This document shows, in pieces, positions 15,904-23,169 of a stretch of 64,000 bases of DNA. Position 1 is the first letter of the stretch, and each line of letters starts with the position of its first letter. A program made the position numbers and the translations under genes. Origin of the DNA: Variovorax paradoxus (lineage in GTDB: Bacteria > Pseudomonadota > Gammaproteobacteria > Burkholderiales > Burkholderiaceae_C); the NCBI RefSeq assembly GCF_902712855.1, contig NZ_LR743507.1, forward strand, positions 5,132,001-5,196,000. Reading direction: 5' to 3'. The notes below the pieces were generated by a model. That model made no database searches, was not told where the DNA came from, and saw only the letters and a list, made by a program, of their open reading frames with translations.

Positions 15904-16022
15904 GCAGCGACAAGAATCGACGAAACGTCGTGCTCTACCACTGAGCTACGGCTTTTCGACCGGCGGGATTCGAACCCGCGACCACGAGATTAAGAGTCTG
16001 TAGTTCCGTCAGCATTCGCTGC
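15904..16022 (-). ncRNA. Y-RNA-like element 3: tRNA mimic permuted in the anticodon loop
   Basis: The RNA (119 nt) has outer helix GCAGCGA/TCGCTGC, internal loop ATGCT opposite GATTCTTG, inner helix GACGGAAC/GTTTCGTC and then TACA. The distal module reads, in order, TCGT (3' side of an anticodon stem), GGTC variable bases, T arm GCGGG-TTCGAAT-CCCGC, acceptor-like CGG/CCG hairpin with loop TCGAAAAG, TA, a canonical D arm GCTC-AGTGGTA-GAGC, and ACGA. This is tRNA order rotated, so that the chain ends lie in the anticodon loop and the acceptor stem is closed. T7 (15903-15897) follows the outer helix, resembling an intrinsic terminator or 3' end. Confidence 0.75.
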
Positions 16023-16030
16023 AAAAAACA

Positions 16031-16120
16031 GTGCGACAAGAGTGGCAGGACATCGACCGAGCCGCAGAGGCTGGGGATTCGAACCCCCGGTCATCCATGT
16101 AGTCCTGCCGGCATTCGCAC
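16031..16120 (-). ncRNA. Y-RNA-like element 2: reduced tRNA mimic (T arm plus closed acceptor)
   Basis: The RNA (90 nt) has outer helix GTGCGA/TCGCAC, internal loop ATGCC opposite ACTCTTG, and perfect inner helix GGCAGGAC/GTCCTGCC followed by TACA. The distal module is a three-way junction: closing GACC/GGTC, a T arm with the sequence GGGG-TTCGAAT-CCCC, and the hairpin AGCC-TCTGC-GGCT in the acceptor position. No anticodon arm or complete D arm is present. A T6 run (16028-16023) follows the outer helix. It is the simplest of the array's tRNA-mimic members. Confidence 0.72.
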
Positions 16121-16136
16121 AACAACCTTCATCCCC

Positions 16137-16200
16137 GTCCGGCGACAAACGGTCGGTGTGACTTGGTTTGGTGATGTAGTCACACCTGCATTCGCCGAAC
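16137..16200 (-). ncRNA. Y-RNA-like element 1: Rsr-type stem without tRNA module
   Basis: This 64-nt hairpin has the same stem architecture as its neighbours: outer helix GTTCGGCGA/TCGCCGGAC (9 bp with one G-U pair), internal loop ATGCA opposite GACCGTTTG, and inner helix GGTGTGAC/GTCACACC. The inner helix is followed by TACA and a 12-nt A/C-rich remainder. It has no T arm. It is the first element after the rsr stop codon (69 bp away) and may be a minimal Rsr-binding RNA. No T-tract follows, so it may be processed from the operon transcript. Confidence 0.65.
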
Positions 16201-16269
16201 GACGACGCTCATTCTTCGGATCGGGTGCCGTGGGCCGAAACCCATGGCGCCCTCTCTTTGCCTTTCTCT

Positions 16270-17859
16270 TCAGACCGAGGTTTCCTCGATCACACCCACC
16301 CAGTGGTCCGCGCCCAGGCCACCTGCGGCATACACCGCCAGCAGCTTGAACACTTCGTCGCTGAAGCCGCCGATGTTCAGCACATCGTCCTGCTCCTGCG
16401 CCTGGGTGGTCGCATAAGGCTGGATGTCGATGCACACCAGCCGCGCCGCCGGGTTGCGCTTCTTGAACGCCGCCCATTCCTGCATGGTCGCGGTGCCGCG
16501 GCCCCGTGCGCGATCGGCCCACGATTCGTTGTCCGACACCAGCACCACCAGCTCGGCATGCGCCTGCTCCTTGTTCAGGAGCGCCAGCGGCGCGCTGCAT
16601 GACGTACCGCCACCGCCCACCGCGGCCAGCCTGGCCGCGTTGGTCATCACCGAATCACGCGGATTCAGTTGCAGCGGCACCACCTTCGTCTCGAAGGGCA
16701 GCACACGGGCGTCCGCATTGCGGCGAAGCACGGCGGCAGCCACCAGCGCGGCCACGTCGATGCAGCGCACCGCGGTGGTCGCCGAGCCTCGGTGGCCGGT
16801 GACGGGCGAGCTCATCGAGCCCGACACGTCGGGGCACACCACCACGCGGCCCTCGAACCGAGGCACGTTGGCCAGCGCGAGCTCCATCGCGTCCTGCAGC
16901 GCTTCCTTCACCACGTGCGGCACCTCGGCGCCGGCCGCAGTGAAAGCAGCCATCAGCTGGTACGGCAGCACCCGGGCCTTGGCCACCGACTGCGGGTCAC
17001 GCAGCTTGGCGGCCACCGCCTCCGCGAGGCCGGGCAGTTCGAACACGCCGTGGCGCGCAAAGGTGTTCAGGTTCTGACGCACCATCTGCCACGAACCGCG
17101 CTGCGCGATCTGCGCCCAGGCTTGCGTGTCCAGCTCCAGCGCTGTCAGCATCTGGAACGGCACGTCGGGCACATCCGTGGCCTCGCTTGCCTGGGGCGGA
17201 CCGGCGCGGCGCTCGGCGCGATCGCGCTTGAAGCGTTCGAAAGCCTGCGTCACCGGAGGCAGCGCCTCCAGCGCATACGGCCGATCGATCAGCCATGCGA
17301 ACCACGCGGCGCGCCAGGCTTCGGCGGGCTTCGGGTGAACCATCTTCACCACGTCGGCCAGCGAGGGCGTGCTGCCCACGGCGGCATTCAGCAGCTGCGC
17401 CTCGGTCGCCTCGAGCAGCCATTGCTGCACGAGCTTCTTCGGACGCGTACCGAGCGACTTGCGGCCCACCGCGCCGGAACGCAGCATCTGCACGAAGTTG
17501 CGCAGCATCTTGCCGTTGTCGACCACGCGGGGAAACACCTTGGCGAGCAGCGACACGTCGCGCATCGCCAGCGTGGCCGCCAGCAGCGCCGGCATGTCCT
17601 TCATGTGGCCGGCGCGGCGTGCGTACACGGCCGTCCTGGCGACGAACAGCGGATCGACTTCGCGGGCCAGGGCCAGCACGGCGTCGAGCTGGTCCTGGGC
17701 CTGCGCATAGAAGGTGTTGTTCAGACAACCGGTGGCTGCGAGCTGCGCCAGCTGGTGCTTGGGCGACAGTGCATAGGCAGCGCCACCGGCTTTGTTGCGC
17801 ACGTCGGCCGCGGGTTGCAGGGCACCGCGCGTGGTCTGGAAGAGTTGAAGGTTGGCCAT
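16270..17859 (-). CDS. rsr: Rsr, bacterial Ro60 orthologue (TROVE domain plus von Willebrand A domain)
   Basis: This is a 529-aa Ro-family RNA-binding protein. Residues 1 to about 340 form the helical-repeat TROVE ring (KHQLAQLAATGCLNNTFYA, ARTAVYARRAGHMKDMPALL, GRKSLGTRPKKLVQQWL). Residues 350-529 form a vWA domain with a MIDAS motif CPDVSGSMSS and a second threonine site GGGTSCSAPL. Ro rings bind the ends of misfolded RNAs in the cavity and Y RNAs on the outer surface, often with exonucleases. ATG 17859 has an AAGGAGA ribosome-binding site 6 nt upstream. It is the first gene of the operon, under a sigma-54 promoter and followed directly by the Y-RNA-like array. Confidence 0.95.
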   Translation of the reverse strand: MANLQLFQTTRGALQPAADVRNKAGGAAYALSPKHQLAQLAATGCLNNTFYAQAQDQLDAVLALAREVDPLFVARTAVYARRAGHMKDMPALLAATLAMRDVSLLAKVFPRVVDNGKMLRNFVQMLRSGAVGRKSLGTRPKKLVQQWLLEATEAQLLNAAVGSTPSLADVVKMVHPKPAEAWRAAWFAWLIDRPYALEALPPVTQAFERFKRDRAERRAGPPQASEATDVPDVPFQMLTALELDTQAWAQIAQRGSWQMVRQNLNTFARHGVFELPGLAEAVAAKLRDPQSVAKARVLPYQLMAAFTAAGAEVPHVVKEALQDAMELALANVPRFEGRVVVCPDVSGSMSSPVTGHRGSATTAVRCIDVAALVAAAVLRRNADARVLPFETKVVPLQLNPRDSVMTNAARLAAVGGGGTSCSAPLALLNKEQAHAELVVLVSDNESWADRARGRGTATMQEWAAFKKRNPAARLVCIDIQPYATTQAQEQDDVLNIGGFSDEVFKLLAVYAAGGLGADHWVGVIEETSV

Positions 17860-17919
17860 ATGACTTCTCCTTGTTCGGTTCTTTTTGTTCGTCTTGTTTT
17901 CTTGGGTTGCAATCTTTAT

Positions 17920-17935
17920 TGCAACGGGTGTGCCA
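17920..17935 (-). promoter_or_regulatory. Sigma-54 (RpoN) promoter of the rsr-rtc operon
   Basis: Read on the minus strand the sequence is TGGCACACCCGTTGCA, a consensus -24/-12 element with GG and GC ten bases apart. Transcription would start near 17909, about 50 nt before the rsr ATG. A perfect inverted repeat TTGCAAT-CTTT-ATTGCAA (17907-17924) overlaps the -12 element and the start site. The promoter matches the divergent rtcR activator gene. Confidence 0.92.
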
Positions 17936-17982
17936 GATCGGGCCGGTTTTGGCCGAAGAACCACTCAAGTCGTTGATTTCGC

Positions 17983-17997
17983 TCGACTTTTTGTCGA
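17983..17997. promoter_or_regulatory. Candidate RtcR upstream activating site
   Basis: The inverted repeat TCGAC-TTTTT-GTCGA lies about 60 bp upstream of the -24 element, in the range used by sigma-54 activators. A second, overlapping inverted repeat AGTCG...CGACT lies just beside it (17969-17988). Binding by the RtcR C-terminal helix-turn-helix is inferred from position and symmetry only. Confidence 0.45.
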
Positions 17998-18045
17998 TCC
18001 ACCATCCGCAAGCCTCAGTCAACCGAAAAAATATCCGGCAGTTCT

Positions 18046-18071
18046 TATAATTTTGGATAGTCTTTTATCCA
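18046..18071 (+). promoter_or_regulatory. rtcR: rtcR promoter -10 box and leader palindrome
   Basis: TATAAT at 18046-18051 lies 25 bp before the rtcR start codon, with no good -35 box at the proper spacing. The palindrome TGGATA-N6-TATCCA (18054-18071) follows immediately and covers the expected transcription start and ribosome-binding region. It may be an operator or a hairpin limiting basal translation. Confidence 0.55.
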
Positions 18072-18075
18072 GAAA

Positions 18076-19680
18076 ATGAAGAAACCCATCGTCGTCATCG
18101 GCTTCCTCGGCACGCAGCTCGACGCCGGCCAGGGCGCGGGCCGCTGGAACAAGTGGCGCCCCACGGTCTCGCTCGCGCAGCACGAGGACATGGTCGTTTC
18201 GCGCATGGAGCTGCTCTACACGCTGCGGCACAAGGCGCTGGCCGAGGTGGTCAAGGCCGACATCGCCACCGTGTCGCCCGAAACCACCGTCAACCTCGTG
18301 CCGCTCGACCTCGCCGACCCCTGGGATTTCGGCGAGGTCTACACGCGGCTGTACGACTGGGCGCGCGCCTACACCTTCGACACCGAGCACGAGCAGTACT
18401 GGACGCACATCACCACCGGCACGCACGTCGCGCAGATCTGCATGTTCCTGCTGTCGGAATCGCGCGTGGTGCCCGGCGTGCTGGCGCAGACATCGCCGCC
18501 CCGGAAGCAGCGCGAAGGCGAGGCCGGCAAGTGCACGCTGATCGACCTCGACCTGTCGCGCTACGACGTGATCGCCCGGCGCTTCGACGCGGAGCAGCGC
18601 GACGCGGTCGCGTTCCTCAAGAGCGGCATCGCCACGCGCAATGCGCGCTTCAATGCGCTCATCGACGAGATCGAGCGCGTGGCCGTGCGCTCGCGCGCGC
18701 CCATCCTGCTGGTGGGTCCGACGGGCGCGGGCAAGTCGTTCCTGGCGCGGCGCATGTTCGAGCTGAAGCAGGCGCGCCACCAGATGACGGGGCCGTTCGT
18801 GGAAGTGAACTGCGCCACGCTGCGCGGCGACGGTGCCGCCTCCACGCTCTTCGGCCACCGGAAGGGCGCGTTCACCGGCGCAGCGGCCGATCGCGCGGGC
18901 TTGCTGCGCACGGCGCACCAGGGCGCCCTCTTCCTCGACGAGATCGGCGAACTCGGTCTCGACGAGCAGGCGATGCTGCTGAAGGCCATCGAGGAGAAGC
19001 GCTTCTTCCCCGTGGGCGCCGACAAGGAAGTGGAGAGCGACTTCCAGCTGATCGCAGGCACCAACCGCGACCTGCGCAGCGACGTGGCGCAGGGGCGCTT
19101 CCGCGAAGACCTGTTCGCGCGCATCAACCTCTGGACCTACGACCTGCCCGGCCTGGCGCAACGGCCCGAGGACATCGAGCCCAACGTCGACCATCTGCTG
19201 GCCATCCATGCCGCGGAGAACCATCGCGTGGTGCGCTTCAACGCCGAAGCGCGCGCGGCCTACCTCCGGTTCGCGCAGAGCGCGGAGGCGCCGTGGAGCG
19301 GCAACTTCCGCGACCTGTCGGCCAGCGTGACGCGGCTGGCCACGCTGGCCGATGGCGGACGCATTCCGGTGGCGCTGGTGGAGGCGGAGATCGCACGGCT
19401 GCGGTGGCTGTGGAAGCACGCAGGCGCAATGCCTGCCGCACCCGGCGACATCGACCTCGACGCGCTGCTCGGCGAGGAACGTGCCGCATCGCTCGACCTG
19501 TTCGACAGGCTGCAGCTCGAGGCGGTGGTACGCGTGTGCCGGCAGTCGCGCACACTCTCCGACGCGGGCCGCCAGCTGTTTCAGGCTTCGCGCGCGCAGC
19601 GCAGCGTGGTGAACGATGCGGACAGGCTGCGCAAGTACCTGGGCAAGCACGGACTCGAATGGAACGACATCGTCCGCTGA
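18076..19680 (+). CDS. rtcR: RtcR, sigma-54-dependent activator of the RNA-repair operon
   Basis: This is a 534-aa activator. The N-terminal ~190 residues (MKKPIVVIGFLGTQLDAG...) are the RtcR CARF-like sensor domain, known in enterobacteria to respond to RNA ends or fragments. The AAA+ core has Walker A VGPTGAGKSFL near residue 213, the sigma-54 contact loop GAFTGA near residue 264, Walker B ALFLDEIGEL and an arginine-finger region. The C-terminus (LFDRLQLEAVVRVCRQSRTLSDAGRQLF) is a Fis-like helix-turn-helix. It is divergent from rsr, whose promoter is a consensus RpoN site. Ligand identity in this organism is inferred. Confidence 0.96.
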   Translation: MKKPIVVIGFLGTQLDAGQGAGRWNKWRPTVSLAQHEDMVVSRMELLYTLRHKALAEVVKADIATVSPETTVNLVPLDLADPWDFGEVYTRLYDWARAYTFDTEHEQYWTHITTGTHVAQICMFLLSESRVVPGVLAQTSPPRKQREGEAGKCTLIDLDLSRYDVIARRFDAEQRDAVAFLKSGIATRNARFNALIDEIERVAVRSRAPILLVGPTGAGKSFLARRMFELKQARHQMTGPFVEVNCATLRGDGAASTLFGHRKGAFTGAAADRAGLLRTAHQGALFLDEIGELGLDEQAMLLKAIEEKRFFPVGADKEVESDFQLIAGTNRDLRSDVAQGRFREDLFARINLWTYDLPGLAQRPEDIEPNVDHLLAIHAAENHRVVRFNAEARAAYLRFAQSAEAPWSGNFRDLSASVTRLATLADGGRIPVALVEAEIARLRWLWKHAGAMPAAPGDIDLDALLGEERAASLDLFDRLQLEAVVRVCRQSRTLSDAGRQLFQASRAQRSVVNDADRLRKYLGKHGLEWNDIVR

Positions 19681-19727
19681 TAGATTCGACGGCCAGACAA
19701 CCGGGATTGCCGAGGAGGAGCGAGGAG

Positions 19728-20330
19728 ATGAAGAACAAGCGTGGAATGACGGGCGCCTTGTGCACAGCAGCCGTGGTGCTGCTGGTCGCCACGGGTGCGC
19801 AGGCTGGCGTGCTGCGGCCCGGCCTGTACGAAGGCCTGATGCTGGCGGTCGATGGCGGTGGTGCCGTCAGCGGCAGCTTCGCGCAGCAGGGCAGCTGCAG
19901 CTTCAGGATCGCGGGCCGCGCCAGCTCGCAGAGCGCGGCCGTGGTCCGCACGATCGTCGAAGGCCCGGCACCGTCCATCGAGGGACGGCTGTCCGCCGGC
20001 GCCGACAGCCGTACCGTGAGCCTCGCCCTGCCGGGCGGACATCAACTGCCGGGCTGCGGAAACGTGCTGCCGCCGCTGATCGACAACGGCCTGGACCTCG
20101 ACCTCACGCACAAGGCCGGCTGGATCCGGCTGGTCAGCGTGTCCGCCGACAGGACGGCGCTGCAGAAGTCGCCCGGCGACGCGGGGCGCGCCTACGTCGT
20201 GCGCGGCGACGTGCTGGGCGTCGTGTCCGAGAAGGCAGGCTTGCTCGAGGTCGACTTCGTGAACACGCAGGGCCGCGTGCTGCACGGCTGGATCGCGGCG
20301 AAGGACGCCAAGGCCATCGCCGCGCCATAG
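19728..20330 (+). CDS. Secreted protein with C-terminal SH3-like region
   Basis: This 200-aa protein has a clear signal peptide (MKNKRGMTGALCTAAVVLLVATGAQA/G). The mature N-terminal half is glycine/serine rich with two cysteines (QGSCSFRI, LPGCGNVLPP). The C-terminal ~60 residues (RAYVVRGDVLGVVSEKAGLLEVDFVN..GWIAAKD) have the pattern of a bacterial SH3 domain, found in cell-envelope proteins. GAGGAGCGAGGAG provides the ribosome-binding site. It lies 47 nt after rtcR in the same direction, but a secreted protein is unlikely to share its function. No specific family is recognised. Confidence 0.72.
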   Translation: MKNKRGMTGALCTAAVVLLVATGAQAGVLRPGLYEGLMLAVDGGGAVSGSFAQQGSCSFRIAGRASSQSAAVVRTIVEGPAPSIEGRLSAGADSRTVSLALPGGHQLPGCGNVLPPLIDNGLDLDLTHKAGWIRLVSVSADRTALQKSPGDAGRAYVVRGDVLGVVSEKAGLLEVDFVNTQGRVLHGWIAAKDAKAIAAP

Positions 20331-20353
20331 ACCTGCGAGCTATCCTCCGCCCG

Positions 20354-20881
20354 ATGGCCATCTCCGCGTTCGTCGTGAAAGTCCCGACTGCCGAAGGAAT
20401 CGCGCGCGACCTGCGTCGGCGCTACGACGCCAACGCGGCGCTCGGTGTCCCGGCGCACATCACCGTGCTGGTGCCGTTCATGGACCCGGCGCTGGTCACG
20501 CGCGAAGTGCTCGAACGCGCGCAGCGCGTGCTGCAACGCACGCCCTCCTTCGACTTCCTCTTGAGCTCGGTCGGACGCTTCCCCGAGACCGCGTACCTCG
20601 CGCCGGAACCGGCCTCGCCGTTCATCGGCATGACCCTGGCACTGGTGGAAGCCTTCCCCGGATTCCTGCCTTACGGCGGCGAGCACGAAGGCGTCGTTCC
20701 GCACCTCAGCGTCGCACATGGCGATGCACATCATACGGAGCAGGCGGCCGGCGAACTGCACGCGCGCCTCGCCATGTCGGGCGCCGTGAACGCAACATGC
20801 ACCGAAGTCGCCCTGATCGAAAACTCGTCCGGCCGCTGGCATGACATGCATGCCTTTCCGCTGCCTCCTGCTGCCACCTGA
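20354..20881 (+). CDS. 2H phosphoesterase superfamily protein (LigT/2'-5' RNA ligase-like)
   Basis: This is a 175-aa protein with the two H-x-[ST] motifs of 2H phosphoesterases: HITVLVPF at residue 35 and HLSVAHGD at about residue 118. These enzymes open 2',3'-cyclic phosphates or act as 2',5'-RNA ligase/cyclic phosphodiesterases. Location just beyond rtcR makes an RNA-end-processing role attractive, since it could hydrolyse the cyclic ends made by RtcA or sensed by RtcR. Both statements are inference. It begins at ATG 20354, 23 nt after the SH3-like gene, and ends 3 nt before the next start. Confidence 0.82.
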   Translation: MAISAFVVKVPTAEGIARDLRRRYDANAALGVPAHITVLVPFMDPALVTREVLERAQRVLQRTPSFDFLLSSVGRFPETAYLAPEPASPFIGMTLALVEAFPGFLPYGGEHEGVVPHLSVAHGDAHHTEQAAGELHARLAMSGAVNATCTEVALIENSSGRWHDMHAFPLPPAAT

Positions 20882-20884
20882 CCC

Positions 20885-21214
20885 ATGCGCAACGTTCTCT
20901 TCATCTGCAGCCGCAACCAATGGCGCAGCCCGACCGCAGAGCAGCTCTGGCGGCGGCATCCCCTGGTCTCGGCCCGCTCCGCGGGCACCAGCCCGAACGC
21001 GCGGCACAAGGTCTCCGTCGACGACATCGAATGGGCCGACGTGATCCTCGTGATGGAGGAAAAACACAAGTCGCGGCTGGTGGCGGAGTTCACGCGCATG
21101 CTGGCGCACAAACCGATCCACGTGCTCGACATTCCGGATGACTACAAGTACATGGACCCCGCGCTGATCGAGGAACTCGAACGGTCGGTGCCATCGATTC
21201 TTGGCATCGAGTGA
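20885..21214 (+). CDS. Low-molecular-weight protein tyrosine phosphatase-like protein
   Basis: This 109-aa protein begins MRNVLFICSRNQWRSPTAEQL. The CSRNQWRS segment aligns with the LMW-PTP P-loop, whose usual spacing is Cx5R (C-x5-R here). A downstream DDIEWADVILVMEEKHKSRL block and the HVLDIPDDYKYMD acidic segment would supply the general acid. It is shorter than classical LMW-PTPs (about 150 aa), as in a group of small bacterial homologues. It starts 3 nt after the 2H gene stop, so the two are probably co-translated. Its substrate may be a phosphoprotein or another phosphate ester. Confidence 0.78.
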   Translation: MRNVLFICSRNQWRSPTAEQLWRRHPLVSARSAGTSPNARHKVSVDDIEWADVILVMEEKHKSRLVAEFTRMLAHKPIHVLDIPDDYKYMDPALIEELERSVPSILGIE

Positions 21215-21238
21215 TCTGCAGAAAGGAACGAACCCGTC

Positions 21239-22528
21239 GTGACCGACATCCTGCCTCGCCTTCAAACGCTCAAGCGGCTCGACCTGGACTGCGCCTGCTT
21301 CGCAGCCAGATCACACGGGTACGACCTGAACCCTCCCGTTCCGGAGGAAGAGGTCGCGCGGATGGAGGAGAAGCACGGGTGCCGCTTTCCCGACGAATAC
21401 CGCAGGTTCATCACCGAACTCGGCAACGGAGGCGCCGGCCCGGCGTATGGCGTGTTTCCGCTCGGCATGCAAGACAACATGCGCGATGTCGGCCGCTGGG
21501 AAGACGGCTATTCGCTCGTCGGGGACCTGTCGAAACCATTCCCGTTGCGCGACACGTGGAACCTTCCCGACGACTTCTGGGCCCAGCAACCGGATCCCAC
21601 GGAAGCAACGACCCTCGAAGAAGAAGATCGAATGAACGAGGAGTGGGAGAAGAAACTGGAGGTTCAGTACTACGCAACCGGCATTACCGACGGTGCCATC
21701 CCCATCTCTCACGAAGGCTGCGCACTGCGCAACTGGCTCGTGGTCACCGGGCCGCTGGCTGGCACCGTCTGGCGAGACCTGCGCGCCGACTACGGCGGCA
21801 TCCAGCCCTTGCTGAACAAGGACGGAAGCCGCATGGGCTTCAACGACTGGTACCTGCAATGGATCGCGCAGTACACGCAGCAGGTCGAAGCGTCGCACGC
21901 GGGCAGTCGGTTGGCCGAAATCTTCTCGTCGAGGTTGTCGAAGCTTTCCAACCCCAAGGCTGCGGCCTTCGCGATCTTCTGCGCGCAGGCGCTCTACCCC
22001 AACCTCGAGGCCTACGCGACGGCCATCGGCTTCGACAAGCAGTTCGTGCTGCAGGACCGGCTGGATGAAATGCTGTGGGCTGGGCTGCTGCAACAGCGGT
22101 TCGAGCTGCCGGGTGAATGCCACGAGATGGTGGACAGCATGCTTGGCATCAAGCACGACCTGGCCATGCACCTGTCGTCGACAGGGCAAAAGCCTGTGCC
22201 TGACGACGCAGGCATGAAGGCTGCGCTTTACACGTACATCGCCGCTCTGGCATTCGGGTTCGACAAGGGCAGCCCGCAGCAGCTGCTGTCTGCCGTCCAG
22301 GGCGCGATGGCAGCCGAGCCCCTGCCGAGTGCCGCGGAAGCCGAGCTGCAATGGGCACTCGACCAACTCGAAGGCGAGCCGTCCGAATGGGCGACCGCAG
22401 CCACCGTCGAACGCCAGAGAGATCGCGCGAAGGCCTGCGCGGCGTTCCTGCCCGGACGTCCGCCCGAAACCGATGCGCCGGCAAAGCAGCCATGGTGGAA
22501 GCGCTGGGCCGCTGCGGCATCCAACTGA
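21239..22528 (+). CDS. SMI1/KNR4 family protein
   Basis: This is a 429-aa protein whose N-terminal ~180 residues show the SMI1/KNR4 fold signature: PVPEEEVARMEEKHGCRFPDEYRRFITELGNGGAGPAYGVFPLG. SMI1/KNR4 domains are frequent immunity proteins against polymorphic toxins but also occur in unrelated cytoplasmic proteins. The remaining helical C-terminal region (HEMVDSMLGIKHDLAMHL, then repeats of short helices) is not recognised. GTG 21239 is the start, with GAAAGGA about 11 nt upstream. No toxin gene is adjacent, so a stand-alone immunity or housekeeping role cannot be decided. Confidence 0.8.
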   Translation: MTDILPRLQTLKRLDLDCACFAARSHGYDLNPPVPEEEVARMEEKHGCRFPDEYRRFITELGNGGAGPAYGVFPLGMQDNMRDVGRWEDGYSLVGDLSKPFPLRDTWNLPDDFWAQQPDPTEATTLEEEDRMNEEWEKKLEVQYYATGITDGAIPISHEGCALRNWLVVTGPLAGTVWRDLRADYGGIQPLLNKDGSRMGFNDWYLQWIAQYTQQVEASHAGSRLAEIFSSRLSKLSNPKAAAFAIFCAQALYPNLEAYATAIGFDKQFVLQDRLDEMLWAGLLQQRFELPGECHEMVDSMLGIKHDLAMHLSSTGQKPVPDDAGMKAALYTYIAALAFGFDKGSPQQLLSAVQGAMAAEPLPSAAEAELQWALDQLEGEPSEWATAATVERQRDRAKACAAFLPGRPPETDAPAKQPWWKRWAAAASN

Positions 22529-22584
22529 AAAGACAGGCCGAACACGAACCAGGCGGCATGCAGAAAGCCGCAGCCAGCAAGGAA

Positions 22585-23169
22585 ATGAATCAGCCCATGT
22601 CAGAGATCTACATCAGTACCGACGTCGAATCCGACGGCCCTATCCCCGGCCCGCATTCGATGCTCAGCTTCGGCTCGGCCGCCTACACGGCCGACAAGCA
22701 ACTCCTGTCCACGTTCAGCGCCAACCTGCACACGCTGCCCGGCGCCGAGGCCCACCCCGATACCGCCGCGTGGTGGAAAACGCAGCCCGAGGCCTGGGCT
22801 GCCTGCCGCACCGACCTGCAGGACCCGGCGCATGCCATGAAGAACTACGTGGGCTGGCTCAAGGGCCTGCCTGCGCGGCCGGTGTTCGTGGCGTATCCGG
22901 CGGGCTTCGACTTCCTGTTCGTCTACTGGTACCTGATGCGCTTCGCGGGCGAAAGCCCATTCAGCCATTCGGCGCTCGACGTGAAGACGTTCGCCATGGC
23001 GATGCTCGGGCTCGACTACCGCGACAGCACCAAGCGCGCGATGCCGCGCCGCTGGTTCGACAAGCTGCCGCACACGCACGTGGCGCTGGACGACGCCATC
23101 GAGCAGGGCGCACTCTTCTGCAACATGCTGGCGGAGAACCGCGCGGCCGCACGGCGCGAGAAGCCATGA
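22585..23169 (+). CDS. DEDD-family 3'-5' exonuclease
   Basis: This is a 194-aa exonuclease-fold protein. ISTDVESDGPIPGPHSMLSFGSAAY at the N-terminus gives the first D-x-E pair, VAYPAGFDFLFVYWYL the second acidic position and HVALDDAIEQG the H-x4-D motif of DEDDh nucleases. Substrate (RNA or DNA) is not evident. ATG 22585 is preceded by AAGGA at 3 nt. A second ATG at 22597 (MSEIYIS) would shorten it by 4 residues and is equally plausible. The stop overlaps the next gene's start (ATGA), so both are coupled. Confidence 0.78.
   Translation: MNQPMSEIYISTDVESDGPIPGPHSMLSFGSAAYTADKQLLSTFSANLHTLPGAEAHPDTAAWWKTQPEAWAACRTDLQDPAHAMKNYVGWLKGLPARPVFVAYPAGFDFLFVYWYLMRFAGESPFSHSALDVKTFAMAMLGLDYRDSTKRAMPRRWFDKLPHTHVALDDAIEQGALFCNMLAENRAAARREKP

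Noticed and set aside
15961..15995. An ordinary tRNA gene suggested by the T-arm and D-arm sequences
   Set aside because: T arm and D arm occur in the wrong order, the acceptor strands are joined by a short loop and no standard cloverleaf can be drawn. The permuted Y-RNA model fits all four elements.
15481..16260. CRISPR array suspected from repeated GCATTCG blocks
   Set aside because: The repeats are only 7-8 bp and belong to paired stems of irregular spacing. There are no 20-40 bp direct repeats with uniform spacers and no cas genes.
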